In this document: positions 52,788 through 63,528 of the stretch, in pieces
Layout of the letters: the number at the start of each line of letters is the position of its first letter
Numbering within the stretch: the first letter of the stretch is position 1
Origin: Betaproteobacteria bacterium
GTDB lineage: Bacteria > Pseudomonadota > Gammaproteobacteria > Burkholderiales > Rhodocyclaceae
Assembly: GCA_020621865.1 (NCBI GenBank)
Contig: JAHRYW010000002.1
Location: 129,960-193,959, forward strand
DNA: 64,000 nucleotides
Direction of reading: 5' to 3'
Position numbers and translations under genes: made by a program
The notes under the pieces: generated by a model
What the model saw: only the letters and a program-made list of their open reading frames with translations
Told to the model about the DNA's origin: nothing
The model's database searches: none

Positions 52788-54488
52788 ATGATGATCAGCG
52801 GTGCAGAAATTGTAATCAGGTGCCTGCAAGAAGAAAAGGTCGATTGTGTATTCGGTTACCCGGGTGGGTCCGTTTTGCACATTTACGACGCGCTTTTCAA
52901 GCAGGATCAGGTGAAGCATATTCTGGTTCGGCACGAGCAGGCAGCTGTTCACGCTGCGGATGCCTATTCCCGTTCGTCGCAGAAGGTTGGGGTTGCCTTG
53001 GTGACTTCCGGTCCGGGCGTGACCAACACTGTGACTGGCATCGCAACCGCCTACATGGACTCCATTCCGATGGTCGTGCTGTGCGGTCAGGTGCCGACCC
53101 AGTACATCGGCCAGGATGCCTTCCAGGAGTGCGATACGGTCGGTATCACGCGCCCCTGCGTCAAGCACAATTTCCTGGTCAAGGACGTCAAGGATCTGGC
53201 GGTAACGATCAAGAAGGCCTTCCACATTGCGGCGACTGGCCGTCCGGGGCCGGTGGTGGTCGATATCCCCAAGGATATTACCGCCCAGATGTGCGAATTC
53301 GATTATCCGAAGACGATTCAGATGCGCTCCTATAACCCGGTGGTCAAGGGGCATCTGGGGCAGATCAAGAAGGCTGTGCAGATCCTGCAGGAAGCCAAGC
53401 GCCCGATCATCTATACCGGCGGTGGCGTGATTCTTTCCGACGCTGCCGAGAAGCTGACTCAACTGGCGCGCAAGCTGAATTTCCCGGTGACTAACACGCT
53501 GATGGGGCTGGGTGGCTATCCGGCAACCGATCCGCAGTTCGTTGGCATGCTCGGCATGCACGGGACGTTCGAAGCCAACAACGCGATGCATTTCGCCGAC
53601 GTGATCCTCGCCGTGGGGGCTCGTTTCGATGACCGCGTGATTGGCAATCCGGAACATTTCGGCGAAGAAAAGCGCCGTGTCATCCATATCGACATCGATC
53701 CTTCTTCCATCTCCAAGCGCGTCAAGGTCGATGTGCCCATCGTTGGCAACGTCTCCGATGTGCTCGATGAAATACTCAAACTGATGGACGGCAGCTTCAA
53801 GGCTGATCCTGAAGTGGCCGACTGGTGGAAGCAGATCGACGAATGGCGTGGCCGCAAATCGCTTGCCTACCGCCAGTCCAAGCACATCATGCCGCAGTAC
53901 GTCGTGGAAAAACTGTACGAAGTCACGGGCGGGAACGCATTTGTGACTTCCGACGTCGGCCAGCACCAGATGTTTGCTGCCCAGTACTACAAGTTTGACA
54001 AACCGCGTCGCTGGATCAATTCCGGTGGCCTGGGCACCATGGGTGTCGGCCTGCCTTACGGCATGGGCGTTCTGATGGCCAACCCGGATGTGCCGGTCGC
54101 CTGCGTGACCGGCGAAGGTTCCATCCAGATGTGTATCCAGGAGTTGTCGACCTGCAAGCAGTATGGCCTGCCGGTCAAGATCATCAACCTGAACAACGGC
54201 ATGCTGGGCATGGTCCGCCAGTGGCAGGAGATGTTCTACTCGAAGCGCTACTCCCAGTCGTATGTGACGTCGCTGCCCGATTTCGTCAAACTGGCCGAAG
54301 CCTACGGTCATGTCGGCATGCGTATCGAAAAGCCGGAAGACGTCGAGCCGGCGCTGCGCAAGGCCTTCACCGAGCACAAGAACGATCTGGTCTTCATGGA
54401 CTTCATCATCGATCCGGGTGCCAACGTCTTCCCGATGGTGGCCGCCGGCAAGGGGCTGACCGAAATGATCCTCGCCGAAGATCTGTAA
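52788..54488 (+). CDS. ilvB: Acetolactate synthase large subunit
   Basis: The catalytic subunit (566 residues) of acetohydroxyacid synthase, a ThDP and FAD enzyme that starts valine, leucine and isoleucine synthesis. The active-site Glu is in VRHEQAAVHAADAYSR. The FAD region has GARFDDRVIGN and the ThDP motif is GEGSIQMCIQELSTCKQ-NN. The start at 52788 is one of two adjacent ATGs without a strong binding site. It leads the ilvB-ilvH-ilvC operon. Confidence 0.95.
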   Translation: MMISGAEIVIRCLQEEKVDCVFGYPGGSVLHIYDALFKQDQVKHILVRHEQAAVHAADAYSRSSQKVGVALVTSGPGVTNTVTGIATAYMDSIPMVVLCGQVPTQYIGQDAFQECDTVGITRPCVKHNFLVKDVKDLAVTIKKAFHIAATGRPGPVVVDIPKDITAQMCEFDYPKTIQMRSYNPVVKGHLGQIKKAVQILQEAKRPIIYTGGGVILSDAAEKLTQLARKLNFPVTNTLMGLGGYPATDPQFVGMLGMHGTFEANNAMHFADVILAVGARFDDRVIGNPEHFGEEKRRVIHIDIDPSSISKRVKVDVPIVGNVSDVLDEILKLMDGSFKADPEVADWWKQIDEWRGRKSLAYRQSKHIMPQYVVEKLYEVTGGNAFVTSDVGQHQMFAAQYYKFDKPRRWINSGGLGTMGVGLPYGMGVLMANPDVPVACVTGEGSIQMCIQELSTCKQYGLPVKIINLNNGMLGMVRQWQEMFYSKRYSQSYVTSLPDFVKLAEAYGHVGMRIEKPEDVEPALRKAFTEHKNDLVFMDFIIDPGANVFPMVAAGKGLTEMILAEDL

Positions 54489-54506
54489 GCGGGGAAGGAA
54501 AATAAT

Positions 54507-54998
54507 ATGCGACACATCATTTCCATCCTGATCGAAAACGAAGCCGGGGCACTGTCCCGCGTGGCCGGGCTGTTTTCCGCCCGTGGCTACAACATCGAAT
54601 CGCTGACCGTGGCACCGACGGAAGACCCGTCGCTGTCGCGGATGACCATCCTGACCTCGGGTTCCGACGAAGTGCTCGAGCAGATCACCAAGCAGCTCAA
54701 CAAGCTGGTTGATGTGGTCAAGGTGGTCGATCTCTCCGAAGCTGCGCATGTCGAGCGCGAACTGATGCTGATCAAGGTTCGCGCTACCGGCAAGGACCGC
54801 GAAGAGATGAAGCGTATGGCCGATATTTTCCGTGGCCGCATCATCGACGTTACGGAATCGACCTATGTCATCGAGTTGACTGGTGCGAGCTCGAAGCTCG
54901 ACTCCTTCATTGCAGCGCTCGATGCCGGCCTGATTCTCGAAACCGTCCGTACCGGTGTCTGTGGCATCGGTCGCGGTGATCGTGTTCTTAAAGTCTAA
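54507..54998 (+). CDS. ilvH: Acetolactate synthase small (regulatory) subunit
   Basis: A 163-residue regulatory subunit with an N-terminal ACT domain (HIISILIENEAGALSRVAGL, NIESLTVAPTEDPSLSRMTI) and a C-terminal IlvH domain. It confers valine feedback inhibition on IlvB. It follows ilvB by 18 nt with a GGGGAAGGAA binding site and precedes ilvC by 24 nt. Confidence 0.95.
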   Translation: MRHIISILIENEAGALSRVAGLFSARGYNIESLTVAPTEDPSLSRMTILTSGSDEVLEQITKQLNKLVDVVKVVDLSEAAHVERELMLIKVRATGKDREEMKRMADIFRGRIIDVTESTYVIELTGASSKLDSFIAALDAGLILETVRTGVCGIGRGDRVLKV

Positions 54999-56039
<1,041 letters not shown>

Positions 56040-56176
56040 TTGCTGAATCGCTGGCTCGATAGCGCCTAGCGCTACCTTCGCTCTGGGCGGTGTGGGAGAC
56101 TGCACCGCCCTTATTGTTTGTGGATTTTGGTTGCCCCCGGTGTATCCTTTTCCGGTTGCCCACTGATTGTTTGCCC

Positions 56177-56929
56177 ATGACCGAACTCAAACCCCGTAAA
56201 GCGCTGTTCAACCCGGAAGTTAAACGGCGCGGTATTTACGTGTTGCCCAACCTGTTTACGACGGCGGCGTTGTTCGCCGGGTTCTTTGCCATCGTGCAGG
56301 CGATGCAGGGGGATTTCGAACGGGCGGCGATGGCGATCTTCATCGCCATGGTGCTCGATGGGCTGGACGGCCGGGTGGCTCGGCTGACCCATACGCAATC
56401 GGCCTTCGGTGCGGAATACGATTCGTTGTCCGATATGGTCAGCTTTGGTGCCGCGCCGGCCCTGGTTATGTATGAATGGGCGCTGCGCGACCTCGGCCGC
56501 CTGGGCTGGATCGCAGCCTTCATCTACTGTGCGGGGGCGGCGTTGCGTCTGGCCCGTTTCAACACGACGCTGGAGGTGATGGACAAGCGCTATTTCCAGG
56601 GCTTGCCTTCGCCGGCGGCGGCGGCGCTGGTCGCCGGACTGGTCTGGGTGATGATCACCAGCGGCGTGGCGGGCAGCGATATTCGCTGGCTGGCTTGCGT
56701 GCTGACCATTTTTGCCGGCGTGACGATGGTCTCCAACATTCGCTATTACAGTTTCAAGGACATCAACCTGAAAAAGAGCGTGCCGTTCTTCGTGATTGCC
56801 GCGATTGCGCTGGGCTTTGCGCTGGTCGCCTACAGTCCCGAGATTGCCCTGTTCGGATTCTTTGTCGTTTATGGTTTGTCCGGCTATGTGCTGGCCGCGC
56901 TTGGCCTGATCAAGCGCAAGGCACCGTGA
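56177..56929 (+). CDS. pssA: CDP-diacylglycerol-serine O-phosphatidyltransferase
   Basis: PssA (250 residues, subclass II) makes phosphatidylserine. The CDP-alcohol transferase signature D-G-x2-A-R-x8-G-x3-D-x3-D is intact in [26 protein letters not shown]. About six to eight helices are predicted. It lies between ilvC and leuA, 16 nt before leuA, so it is probably co-transcribed with leuA although unrelated in function. I use the ATG at 56177. Confidence 0.93.
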   Translation: MTELKPRKALFNPEVKRRGIYVLPNLFTTAALFAGFFAIVQAMQGDFERAAMAIFIAMVLDGLDGRVARLTHTQSAFGAEYDSLSDMVSFGAAPALVMYEWALRDLGRLGWIAAFIYCAGAALRLARFNTTLEVMDKRYFQGLPSPAAAALVAGLVWVMITSGVAGSDIRWLACVLTIFAGVTMVSNIRYYSFKDINLKKSVPFFVIAAIALGFALVAYSPEIALFGFFVVYGLSGYVLAALGLIKRKAP

Positions 56930-56945
56930 GTTTTCGGAGCAGAAC

Positions 56946-58487
56946 ATGAAGCAGCATCTCGTTATTTTCGATACGACCCTGCGTGACGGCGAGCAGAGCC
57001 CGGGCGCATCGATGACCAAGGAAGAAAAGATCCGCGTTGCCCGCCAGCTGGAAAAAATGCGGGTCGATGTGATCGAGGCCGGTTTTGCGGCCGCTTCGCC
57101 CGGTGATTTCGACGCCATTCAGGCGATTGCGCAGACGATCAAGGATTCGACAGTGTGCTCGCTGGCGCGGGCCAGCGAGAACGATATCCGGCGTTCCGGC
57201 GAAGCGATCAGGCCGGCGAAGTCGGGGCGAATTCACACCTTCATCGCCACTTCGCCGATCCATATGGAAAAGAAGCTGCGCATGTCGCCGGATCAGGTCG
57301 TCGAGCAGGCGATCAAGGCGATCGGCTGGGCGCGCGAATATACCGACGATATCGAGTTCTCGGCCGAGGATGCCGGGCGTTCGGAACTGGATTTCCTCTG
57401 CCGCATCTTCGAGGCAGTGATCAAGGCCGGCGCGACGACGATCAACGTCCCGGACACCGTTGGCTACAACATTCCCTTCCAGTACGCCGAAACCATGCGC
57501 CAGTTGATCGAGCGCGTGCCGAATTCGGACAAGGTCGTCTGGTCGGTGCATTGCCACAACGACCTCGGGCTGGCGGTGTCGAATTCCCTGGCCGCGGTGC
57601 TGGCCGGCGCCCGGCAGGTCGAATGTACGATCAACGGTCTGGGTGAGCGGGCCGGTAACGCCTCGCTGGAAGAAATCGTCATGGCGGTGCGCACCCGTGC
57701 CGATGTGTTCCCGGTCGAAACGCGGATCGATGCGACGCAGATCGTGCCGGCCTCCAAGCTGGTGTCGCAGATTACCGGCTACCCGGTGCAGCCGAACAAG
57801 GCGGTGGTCGGCGCCAATGCCTTCGCACACGAGTCCGGCATCCATCAGGATGGCGTGCTGAAGCACCGCGAGACCTACGAGATCATGCGCGCCCAGGATG
57901 TCGGCTGGACGCAGAACAAGCTGGTCCTCGGCAAGCATTCCGGCCGCAATGCGTTCAAGACGCGCCTGCAGGAACTGGGGATCGAACTGGACAGCGACGA
58001 GGCCCTGAATGCCGCCTTCGCGCGGTTCAAGGAGTTGGCCGACCGTAAGCACGAAATCTTCGATGAAGACCTGCACGCCTTGGTCTCGGATGAGGTTGTG
58101 ACGCCGGATCAGGAGCATTACAAGCTGCTGTACTCGCATGTCTGTTCGGAAACCGGCGAAATGCCGCACGCCAAGGTGATCCTGAGCGTTGGTGGCGTCG
58201 AGCATAAAGGCGAGGCGGACGGCGGTGGTCCGGTCGATGCGACCTTCAAGGCCATCGAAAGCATCGTCGCCAGTGGCGCCGAACTGCTGCTTTACTCGGT
58301 CAATGCCATCACCACCGGCACCGATGCCCAGGGCGAGGTCACCACGCGCTTGTCCAAGGCTGGCCGCATCGTCAATGGCAACGGCGCCGATACCGACATC
58401 GTGATCGCTTCGGCGCGCTCCTACCTGAATGCCCTGAACCGCCTGCATTCATCGCTGGACAAGGTCAAGGCGCAGGGCGACGTCTGA
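56946..58487 (+). CDS. leuA: 2-isopropylmalate synthase
   Basis: LeuA (513 residues) condenses 2-oxoisovalerate and acetyl-CoA, the first committed step to leucine. The [15 protein letters not shown] motif, the metal-binding [16 protein letters not shown] and the [20 protein letters not shown] segment are present. A C-terminal regulatory domain (about 395-513) provides leucine feedback. A ribosome binding site GGAGCAG precedes the ATG. A terminator follows. Confidence 0.97.
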   Translation: MKQHLVIFDTTLRDGEQSPGASMTKEEKIRVARQLEKMRVDVIEAGFAAASPGDFDAIQAIAQTIKDSTVCSLARASENDIRRSGEAIRPAKSGRIHTFIATSPIHMEKKLRMSPDQVVEQAIKAIGWAREYTDDIEFSAEDAGRSELDFLCRIFEAVIKAGATTINVPDTVGYNIPFQYAETMRQLIERVPNSDKVVWSVHCHNDLGLAVSNSLAAVLAGARQVECTINGLGERAGNASLEEIVMAVRTRADVFPVETRIDATQIVPASKLVSQITGYPVQPNKAVVGANAFAHESGIHQDGVLKHRETYEIMRAQDVGWTQNKLVLGKHSGRNAFKTRLQELGIELDSDEALNAAFARFKELADRKHEIFDEDLHALVSDEVVTPDQEHYKLLYSHVCSETGEMPHAKVILSVGGVEHKGEADGGGPVDATFKAIESIVASGAELLLYSVNAITTGTDAQGEVTTRLSKAGRIVNGNGADTDIVIASARSYLNALNRLHSSLDKVKAQGDV

Positions 58488-58505
58488 TTTGCCGCTGCTT
58501 CCGGG

Positions 58506-58537
58506 AAAAGCCGCTTCAGTTCGACTGGGCGGCTTTT
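58506..58537 (+). terminator. Intrinsic terminator after leuA
   Basis: A 9-bp stem AAAAGCCGC / GCGGCTTTT with a 14-nt loop followed by TCTTCTTT. It overlaps the last codons of the convergent DUF2069 gene. Confidence 0.7.
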
Positions 58538-58884
58538 TCTTCTTTGAGGGGGCGGGTGGCGCGTACGTAAAGAATGGCCGAGACGAACACGATCAGCGCG
58601 AGCGCTGTTTCTCCGGCTGCCAGCCAGCGTGACAGGCCGGTGTCGCTGGTTGCGCGTAGCAGCCCTTCCATCAGGTAGAACTGGATGAACAGCGAGAGCC
58701 ATTTGTAGGTATAGCGCTTGCCGCGCAGGACCCCGAACAGGGCAGGTAGCAGGAAGGCTGCCTTCAGTGTCATCCATGAGCCGCCCGGCTTGAGCGGGGC
58801 CAGCCAGCCCTCCCAGGCCAGGCAAAGAAAGATCAGCGCGATGAGGCTGGCGCTGGCAGCGATCTGGTAGCGGGTAAATGTCAC
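58516..58884 (-). CDS. DUF2069 membrane protein
   Basis: A 122-residue protein with four hydrophobic segments and the DUF2069 pattern (LPALFGVLRGKRYTYKWLSL, then YLMEGLLRA). Its function is unknown. The only plausible start is a GTG at 58884 with no visible ribosome binding site; that codon lies within the left half of a dispersed repeat. It is divergent from the YihY gene 110 nt away and convergent with leuA. Confidence 0.85.
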   Translation of the reverse strand: MTFTRYQIAASASLIALIFLCLAWEGWLAPLKPGGSWMTLKAAFLLPALFGVLRGKRYTYKWLSLFIQFYLMEGLLRATSDTGLSRWLAAGETALALIVFVSAILYVRATRPLKEEKAAQSN

Positions 58885-58918
58885 GGTCGGCTCGTTTTTT
58901 TGGCCAAAATCGAAATAT
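58876..58918 (+). repeat. Dispersed bipartite repeat, copy 13
   Basis: AAATGTCACGGTCGGC (diverged left half), a 10-nt spacer of mostly T, then GGCCAAAATCGAAAT. It covers the GTG start codon of the DUF2069 gene on the other strand. A weak partial match (GCTCGGTCGGC) lies 90 nt further on at 58970. Confidence 0.65.
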
Positions 58919-58994
58919 GCCGGGAAGGCATGGGACTGCTTCGAAGTGGCCGGAATGGGGGAGCAAATGGCTCGGTCGGCTATTATACGGCCCC

Positions 58995-59828
58995 ATGCAA
59001 GCGCTCCCCCGAAACCGTCGCCGTCAAACGAAGCAAACCGGCTCCCCGAGCATCTTCCGCCGCTTTCACAGCGAGAACATGATGCAGACCAGTTCGGCCT
59101 TGGCCTTTACAACGCTGATGGCGCTGGTGCCCTTGGTCGCAGTCGTCCTCTCGGTGGCCCACGCCGTGCCTTTTCTTGATTTGCTGGTGGCCAGGCTGGA
59201 CCTGCTGATCCGTGAAGCCTTGCTGCCCCCGGGAGCAGCCGGGGCCATTGCCGGCAATATCGGCAAGTTTTCGCAAAAGGCCCAGCAACTGACCTTGGCC
59301 GGCATCGCCGTGCTTGGCATCACGGCGTTTCTGCTGATGAATACCATCGAGCGGGCTTTCAACCACCTCTGGCAGGTCAAGCCGCGGCCAGTGCTGGCCC
59401 GTTTGCGTCTCTACGCCTTCGTGATGGCCGTCTGGCCATTCGTCCTCGGGGCGGTAGCCGGTGCCATGTCGTTTGCCGTCACCACGTCGCTGGGCTTGTT
59501 CGACGAACCGGTCTGGTTTCGCCGCGTGGCGCTCAAGGGCGTCGCCGTGCTGCTCCTCGGGTTGTTTTTCTCGTTCCTGTATTACGCGGTGCCCAATGCC
59601 GAGGTGTCGCGGCGGGCGGCGCTAACCGGCGGCATATTCGCGACGGTGGCATTTGCCGTCATGCAGAAAATCTTCGAGGCCTTCCTGGTCAGCTCGGCGA
59701 TGCTCAAGAGCATCTACGGCGCCTTTGCCGTCTTCCCGGTCTTCCTGGTCTGGCTGCACTTTTCCTGGGCCGTCGTCCTGTTCGGCGGCCTGGTTGCCGC
59801 TAGTGTGTCTCGTCCGGCGAAACGCTGA
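58995..59828 (+). CDS. YihY/UPF0761 family membrane protein
   Basis: A 277-residue inner-membrane protein with about six helices and the family segment SSALAFTTLMALVPLVAVVL. The motif LTLAGIAVLGITAFLLMNTI and the C-terminal YGAFAVFPVFLVWLHFSWAV also match. The family was once misnamed RNase BN. The ATG at 58995 fits the family N-terminus, but no good binding site is visible. The last 29 nt overlap the end of the convergent gene. Confidence 0.85.
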   Translation: MQALPRNRRRQTKQTGSPSIFRRFHSENMMQTSSALAFTTLMALVPLVAVVLSVAHAVPFLDLLVARLDLLIREALLPPGAAGAIAGNIGKFSQKAQQLTLAGIAVLGITAFLLMNTIERAFNHLWQVKPRPVLARLRLYAFVMAVWPFVLGAVAGAMSFAVTTSLGLFDEPVWFRRVALKGVAVLLLGLFFSFLYYAVPNAEVSRRAALTGGIFATVAFAVMQKIFEAFLVSSAMLKSIYGAFAVFPVFLVWLHFSWAVVLFGGLVAASVSRPAKR

Positions 59829-61311
59829 AGATCTCGATGCTGTTGGTCTGTTCGTCGAGGCGGGTGGCCTGCACCTCGCGAATCTCCAGGTTGTCTTCTT
59901 CAAGGATGACGATGATGCGGCGGGTGTTTTCCTTGAACAGGCCGGTCGGCACGATCAGCGACTGGGTCGGGCGGAGCGGCGGCGTCGAGGGCAGCAGCAA
60001 GGCGGACACCTTGCTCGACAGTTCGTACGGGTGCGCGACTTCGACCGGGATGGCCTTGGGTGCGAATATCTGCAAGCCCAGTTCGACATGTTCCGGGTTT
60101 TCGGAAATGGCCCAGCGAATCAGGCAGATGTGCCAGACCGGAATGAATTCGCTGTGTTCGCCGATCGGTTGCATGGCGACAATGTCGCCGACGCGAATAT
60201 TCTCCGTATGTCCGGAAACGTGCATCAGTGCGTAGCCGTCCGGGCTTTCGTTGGTCACCATCCATTCGCTGAAGCCGTTGAATTTTTCGGGCGTGCGAAT
60301 GAGTTGCCAGAGATTGTTCAGACCGGAGCAGATGGTCGCCCGGTAGGATTGCCGGCGTCGCGAGAAGCGGCGTTTTACCGGGTGGCCCCAGAGTTTGTTC
60401 AGGCGCAGCAGGATGCCGGGGCCGGTGTGCGTATCGGCAAAGGCGGGCAGCCCCAGGGAGGCGGCGGGACTGCCTTGCTGCAGCGCCTTGCTGTGCTTGA
60501 GGGTATTGTCGGCAATCAGGTCGCAGCAAAAGTAAAGGACTTGGGTGTCCGGGCTGGGAATGCGGCGAATCAGCGCTTGCGCCGGAAAATCCTTGTCCGG
60601 ATCTATCCAGAAGATGCCTTGGCGGTTGAGCGGCGGCGTGTCGAAAAACTCAAGCGGCTGGGTGCTGCTGGCGATGTATTCGCTGATGAACTCAAGTTCG
60701 CGGGCGGCAAACGCGGCCGGTTGGGCAATGGCGCTGAGCAGGATGGCCGAATAGGTGTGCCGGATGCTCGGTCCGCCATTGGGGCCGGGGAAATCCTCCA
60801 GGCCGAGACGGCGGGCGGTATTGAAGGCAGCATGCAATTGTTGCCAGAGACCGTGGGCGCAAGGTGAGGCAATCAGGTGGGTGATCCGGACCTGCCAGGC
60901 GATGGCGCCCATGGCGCGCCGCAGCGAGGTGTGCGGGAAATGCAGGGTGCTGCTGCCCTGTGGATCGAAAAGGTCGGCCAGGGTGTTGAAATAATCCTGG
61001 GCCATGATTTCCAGCAGGTCGAGCAGGATGCGTACTCGCTGCCGCAGCTTGCGCGATATTGGCAGCGAGATTTTCTTCAGGCGCGGCAGTTCAGCGCTGG
61101 CGATCCGCTCTGCCTGAACGTATAGCAGATCGAGTAGTTTCAGGCGCTGTATGTTGGGAATCGGTGCCTCGCGCAGCAAAAGGAGCTGGCGGTGAAGCTG
61201 ATCGGCGTCCTCGGCGCCGGTCCGGCCGTGGGCCAGGGCTAGCCATTCAAGAATGCTCTTGATGTTGGCTTCGGGGTTGATTGAGGCGAGAGGCTCTGGC
61301 GCGCTGGTCAT
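59800..61311 (-). CDS. Unrecognised 503-residue protein, possible PilZ-like C-terminal region
   Basis: A soluble protein with no signal peptide. Residues 1-290 are mostly helical with few recognisable motifs (ISRKLRQRVRILLDLLEIMA). Around residues 300-410 there is a region with KRRFSRRRQSYRATICSGLN and WMVTNESPDGYALMHVSG, followed by RVGDIVAMQ. The R-x3-R and N-x-S-x2-G pattern resembles PilZ c-di-GMP-binding domains, so a signalling role is possible. That is a guess; I do not recognise a named family. Confidence 0.6.
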   Translation of the reverse strand: MTSAPEPLASINPEANIKSILEWLALAHGRTGAEDADQLHRQLLLLREAPIPNIQRLKLLDLLYVQAERIASAELPRLKKISLPISRKLRQRVRILLDLLEIMAQDYFNTLADLFDPQGSSTLHFPHTSLRRAMGAIAWQVRITHLIASPCAHGLWQQLHAAFNTARRLGLEDFPGPNGGPSIRHTYSAILLSAIAQPAAFAARELEFISEYIASSTQPLEFFDTPPLNRQGIFWIDPDKDFPAQALIRRIPSPDTQVLYFCCDLIADNTLKHSKALQQGSPAASLGLPAFADTHTGPGILLRLNKLWGHPVKRRFSRRRQSYRATICSGLNNLWQLIRTPEKFNGFSEWMVTNESPDGYALMHVSGHTENIRVGDIVAMQPIGEHSEFIPVWHICLIRWAISENPEHVELGLQIFAPKAIPVEVAHPYELSSKVSALLLPSTPPLRPTQSLIVPTGLFKENTRRIIVILEEDNLEIREVQATRLDEQTNSIEIFSVSPDETH

Positions 61312-61412
61312 GGTTGCCGGAGGATAGCAAATATTTGCCTTTTCGCCATTGACGCAGGTCGCAGACGAAATGAAGGTCTGGACGTAGTCGTGTTTTCAGT
61401 CTTCTAAGTGGC

Positions 61413-61440
61413 TTGTTTTTCCTTGATAAAGCGTTATAAT
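61413..61440 (+). promoter_or_regulatory. Sigma-70-type promoter of the rpsP operon
   Basis: TTGTTT and a perfect TATAAT are separated by 16 nt, 35 nt before the rpsP start codon. No other strong promoter is visible in the operon. Confidence 0.75.
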
Positions 61441-61475
61441 CTTTGGTCTTTTTTCCAGCTAACGAAAGTATTCCC

Positions 61476-61730
61476 ATGGTTGTTATCCGTCTTGCCCGTG
61501 GCGGCGCCAAGAAGCGTCCCTTCTACAACATGGTTGTTACCGATTCCCGTAACCGTCGTGACGGCCGTTTCGTCGAGCGTATCGGCTTCTACAATCCGGT
61601 TGCCTCCGGCAATGCCGAAGCCCTGCGCGTTTCCGTCGATCGTCTGACCTACTGGCAGCAGAACGGCGCCCAGCTGTCGCCGACGGTTGCCCGTCTGGTC
61701 AAGCAACACGCTGCCCAGCAAGCCGCCTAA
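61476..61730 (+). CDS. rpsP: 30S ribosomal protein S16
   Basis: An 84-residue S16 ([34 protein letters not shown]), a primary assembly protein of the 30S subunit. The ATG at 61476 matches the family start. It leads the rpsP-rimM-trmD-rplS operon that is conserved across proteobacteria. Confidence 0.97.
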   Translation: MVVIRLARGGAKKRPFYNMVVTDSRNRRDGRFVERIGFYNPVASGNAEALRVSVDRLTYWQQNGAQLSPTVARLVKQHAAQQAA

Positions 61731-61740
61731 GTAGTTCGCT

Positions 61741-62253
61741 TTGGCTGGCAACGAAATCGTCGTTCTGGGGCGGCTCGCCGACCCCTACGGGATTCGCGGC
61801 TGGCTCAGGTTGTACCCCTTTGGCGATGATCCGCTGGCCTGGGCAGAAATGCCGGTCTGGTGGGTCGCCCGGGAAGGCGAGCCGTGGCGTGAGTGCGGGC
61901 TGAAAGGCCTGAAAACTCATGGCGACGGGGTCGTCGTGCTCCTGGAAGGTATCGAGGACCGTACCGCCGCCGAGGCCGCCAAGGGGCTGCTGGTCGGGGC
62001 GCCGCGTGAAGCGTTGCCGACGACCGAAGAAGACGAGTTCTACTGGGCCGACCTGATCGGCCTGGAAGTCGTCAATACCGCCGGCGAGCGGCTCGGCAAA
62101 GTCGCCGGGCTGATCGAAACCGGTGCCAACGCCGTCTTGCGCGTCGTTGGCGAGGATGGCACCGAACGCCTGCTGCCGTTTGTCGCGGCGGTAGTGCTGG
62201 CGGTGGAGAAGGAAGCGGGACTGATCCGCGTGGAGTGGGGGAGCGACTGGTGA
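61741..62253 (+). CDS. rimM: Ribosome maturation factor RimM
   Basis: RimM (170 residues) helps 30S maturation near S19. The N-terminal domain has [20 protein letters not shown], and the PRC-barrel domain has [20 protein letters not shown] and [20 protein letters not shown]. The start is a TTG at 61741, 10 nt after the rpsP stop, with a weak binding site. Low-efficiency starts are common for rimM and trmD in this operon, but that is only a parallel. Confidence 0.93.
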   Translation: MAGNEIVVLGRLADPYGIRGWLRLYPFGDDPLAWAEMPVWWVAREGEPWRECGLKGLKTHGDGVVVLLEGIEDRTAAEAAKGLLVGAPREALPTTEEDEFYWADLIGLEVVNTAGERLGKVAGLIETGANAVLRVVGEDGTERLLPFVAAVVLAVEKEAGLIRVEWGSDW

Positions 62254-62272
62254 GTCGCGGGAGCGGCGGCCG

Positions 62273-63037
62273 GTGATCCGGTTCGACTGCGTGACCCTCT
62301 TCCCGGAGATGTTCGCGGCCGTGACGCAGAGTGGCATTACCCGCCGGGCGCTGGAAGAGCAGCGTTGGGCATGGCAGGGCTGGAATCCCCGGGATTTCGC
62401 CGAGAATGCCTGGCGGCGGGTCGATGATCGCCCCTTCGGTGGCGGGCCGGGCATGCTGATGCAGCCGGGACCGCTGGAGAAGGCGATTGCGGCAGCCAAG
62501 GCACAGCAGCGCGAGGCAGGCCAGGCGAAGAGCAGGGTCATCTACCTCTCGCCGCAGGGCGCGCCGCTCACCCATCAGCGCGTGATGCAGCTGGCGACCG
62601 GCGAGGAAGGTTTGATCCTTCTCTGCGGCCGCTATGAAGGAATTGACGAGCGTCTGATCGAGCGCTGCGTCGATGAGGAAATTTCGATCGGAGATTTTGT
62701 GCTCTCCGGCGGCGAGTTGCCGGCGATGGTGTTGATCGATGCCGTCGTCCGCCAGTTGCCGGGGGTGCTCGGAGATGCCGCTTCGGCGGTGGAAGATTCG
62801 TTTGTCGGTGGTTTGCTGGACTGTCCGCACTACACCCGCCCGGAAATCTACGAGGGCGAGGCGGTGCCGGAGGTGTTGATGTCCGGCGACCACAAGAGAA
62901 TTCGTCGCTGGCGGCTGAAACAGTCGTTGGCGCGAACCCGGAAGCGCCGGCCGGATTTGCTGGCGCACCGCGTGTTGAGCGCGGAGGAAACGCAACTCCT
63001 CACGGAAATATCCGGAGAGGAGCAATGCGGTGAGTAA
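62273..63037 (+). CDS. trmD: tRNA (guanine-N1)-methyltransferase
   Basis: TrmD (254 residues) makes m1G37 in tRNA. Hallmarks are [11 protein letters not shown] at the start, [32 protein letters not shown], the trefoil-knot SAM site with [20 protein letters not shown], and Asp169-type residue in [15 protein letters not shown]. The start is GTG at 62273, 19 nt after rimM, with a GGAGCGG box. Confidence 0.96.
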   Translation: MIRFDCVTLFPEMFAAVTQSGITRRALEEQRWAWQGWNPRDFAENAWRRVDDRPFGGGPGMLMQPGPLEKAIAAAKAQQREAGQAKSRVIYLSPQGAPLTHQRVMQLATGEEGLILLCGRYEGIDERLIERCVDEEISIGDFVLSGGELPAMVLIDAVVRQLPGVLGDAASAVEDSFVGGLLDCPHYTRPEIYEGEAVPEVLMSGDHKRIRRWRLKQSLARTRKRRPDLLAHRVLSAEETQLLTEISGEEQCGE

Positions 63038-63063
63038 GTGTTTATAAAATTTAAGGATCTCAC

Positions 63064-63438
63064 ATGAACCTGATTCAACAACTCGAGCAAGAAGAAATTG
63101 CCCGTCTGGGCAAGACCATTCCCGACTTCGCCCCGGGCGATACTGTCGTCGTGCAGGTGAAGGTCAAGGAAGGTAACCGCGAGCGTCTGCAGGCTTACGA
63201 AGGCGTCGTCATCGCCAAGCGTAACCGTGGTCTGAACTCCGGCTTCACCGTGCGCAAGATCTCTTCTGGTGAAGGCGTCGAGCGTACTTTCCAGACCTAC
63301 TCCCCGCTGGTTGCTTCGATCGAAGTCAAGCGTCGCGGTGATGTCCGTCGCGCCAAGCTGTACTACCTGCGCGAGCGTTCGGGCAAGTCGGCTCGGATCA
63401 AGGAAAAGCTGACCCGCAAGGTGACGACTGCTGCCTAA
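63064..63438 (+). CDS. rplS: 50S ribosomal protein L19
   Basis: A 124-residue L19 with the family segments [40 protein letters not shown] and [18 protein letters not shown]19 lies at the 30S-50S interface. It ends the rpsP-rimM-trmD-rplS operon and is followed by a strong terminator. Confidence 0.97.
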   Translation: MNLIQQLEQEEIARLGKTIPDFAPGDTVVVQVKVKEGNRERLQAYEGVVIAKRNRGLNSGFTVRKISSGEGVERTFQTYSPLVASIEVKRRGDVRRAKLYYLRERSGKSARIKEKLTRKVTTAA

Positions 63439-63462
63439 GCAGTTTTCCTGAGGTTCAAAAAG

Positions 63463-63488
63463 AAACGGGGTGCTTCGGCACCCCGTTT
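63463..63488 (+). terminator. Intrinsic terminator after rplS
   Basis: An 11-bp perfect stem AAACGGGGTGC / GCACCCCGTTT with a TTCG tetraloop followed by TGTTTTT, 24 nt after the rplS stop. Confidence 0.92.
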
Positions 63489-63490
63489 TG

Positions 63491-63528
63491 TTTTTGGCCT
63501 TTTTTTGCCGCTGACCGTAGCATTTCGA
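63491..63528 (-). repeat. Dispersed bipartite repeat, copy 14, with an inverted half copy
   Basis: On the minus strand: AAATGCTACGGTCAGC, a 10-nt spacer, then GGCCAAAAACA. Next to it lies an inverted half copy, CTACGGTCAGCGGC (63529-63542). The two form a perfect 14-bp stem (63507-63520 with 63529-63542) around an 8-nt loop, 5 nt before the folE2 stop. Confidence 0.8.

Noticed and set aside
52722..52790. An amino-acid attenuator upstream of ilvB
   Set aside because: Complementary arms exist, but no short leader peptide with Val, Leu or Ile codons and no T-run terminator is present.
58964..58990. A further possible repeat copy (AAATGGCTCGGTCGGC)
   Set aside because: The left half has several changes and no right half follows at the expected distance. 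It may be a decayed copy but is not counted.
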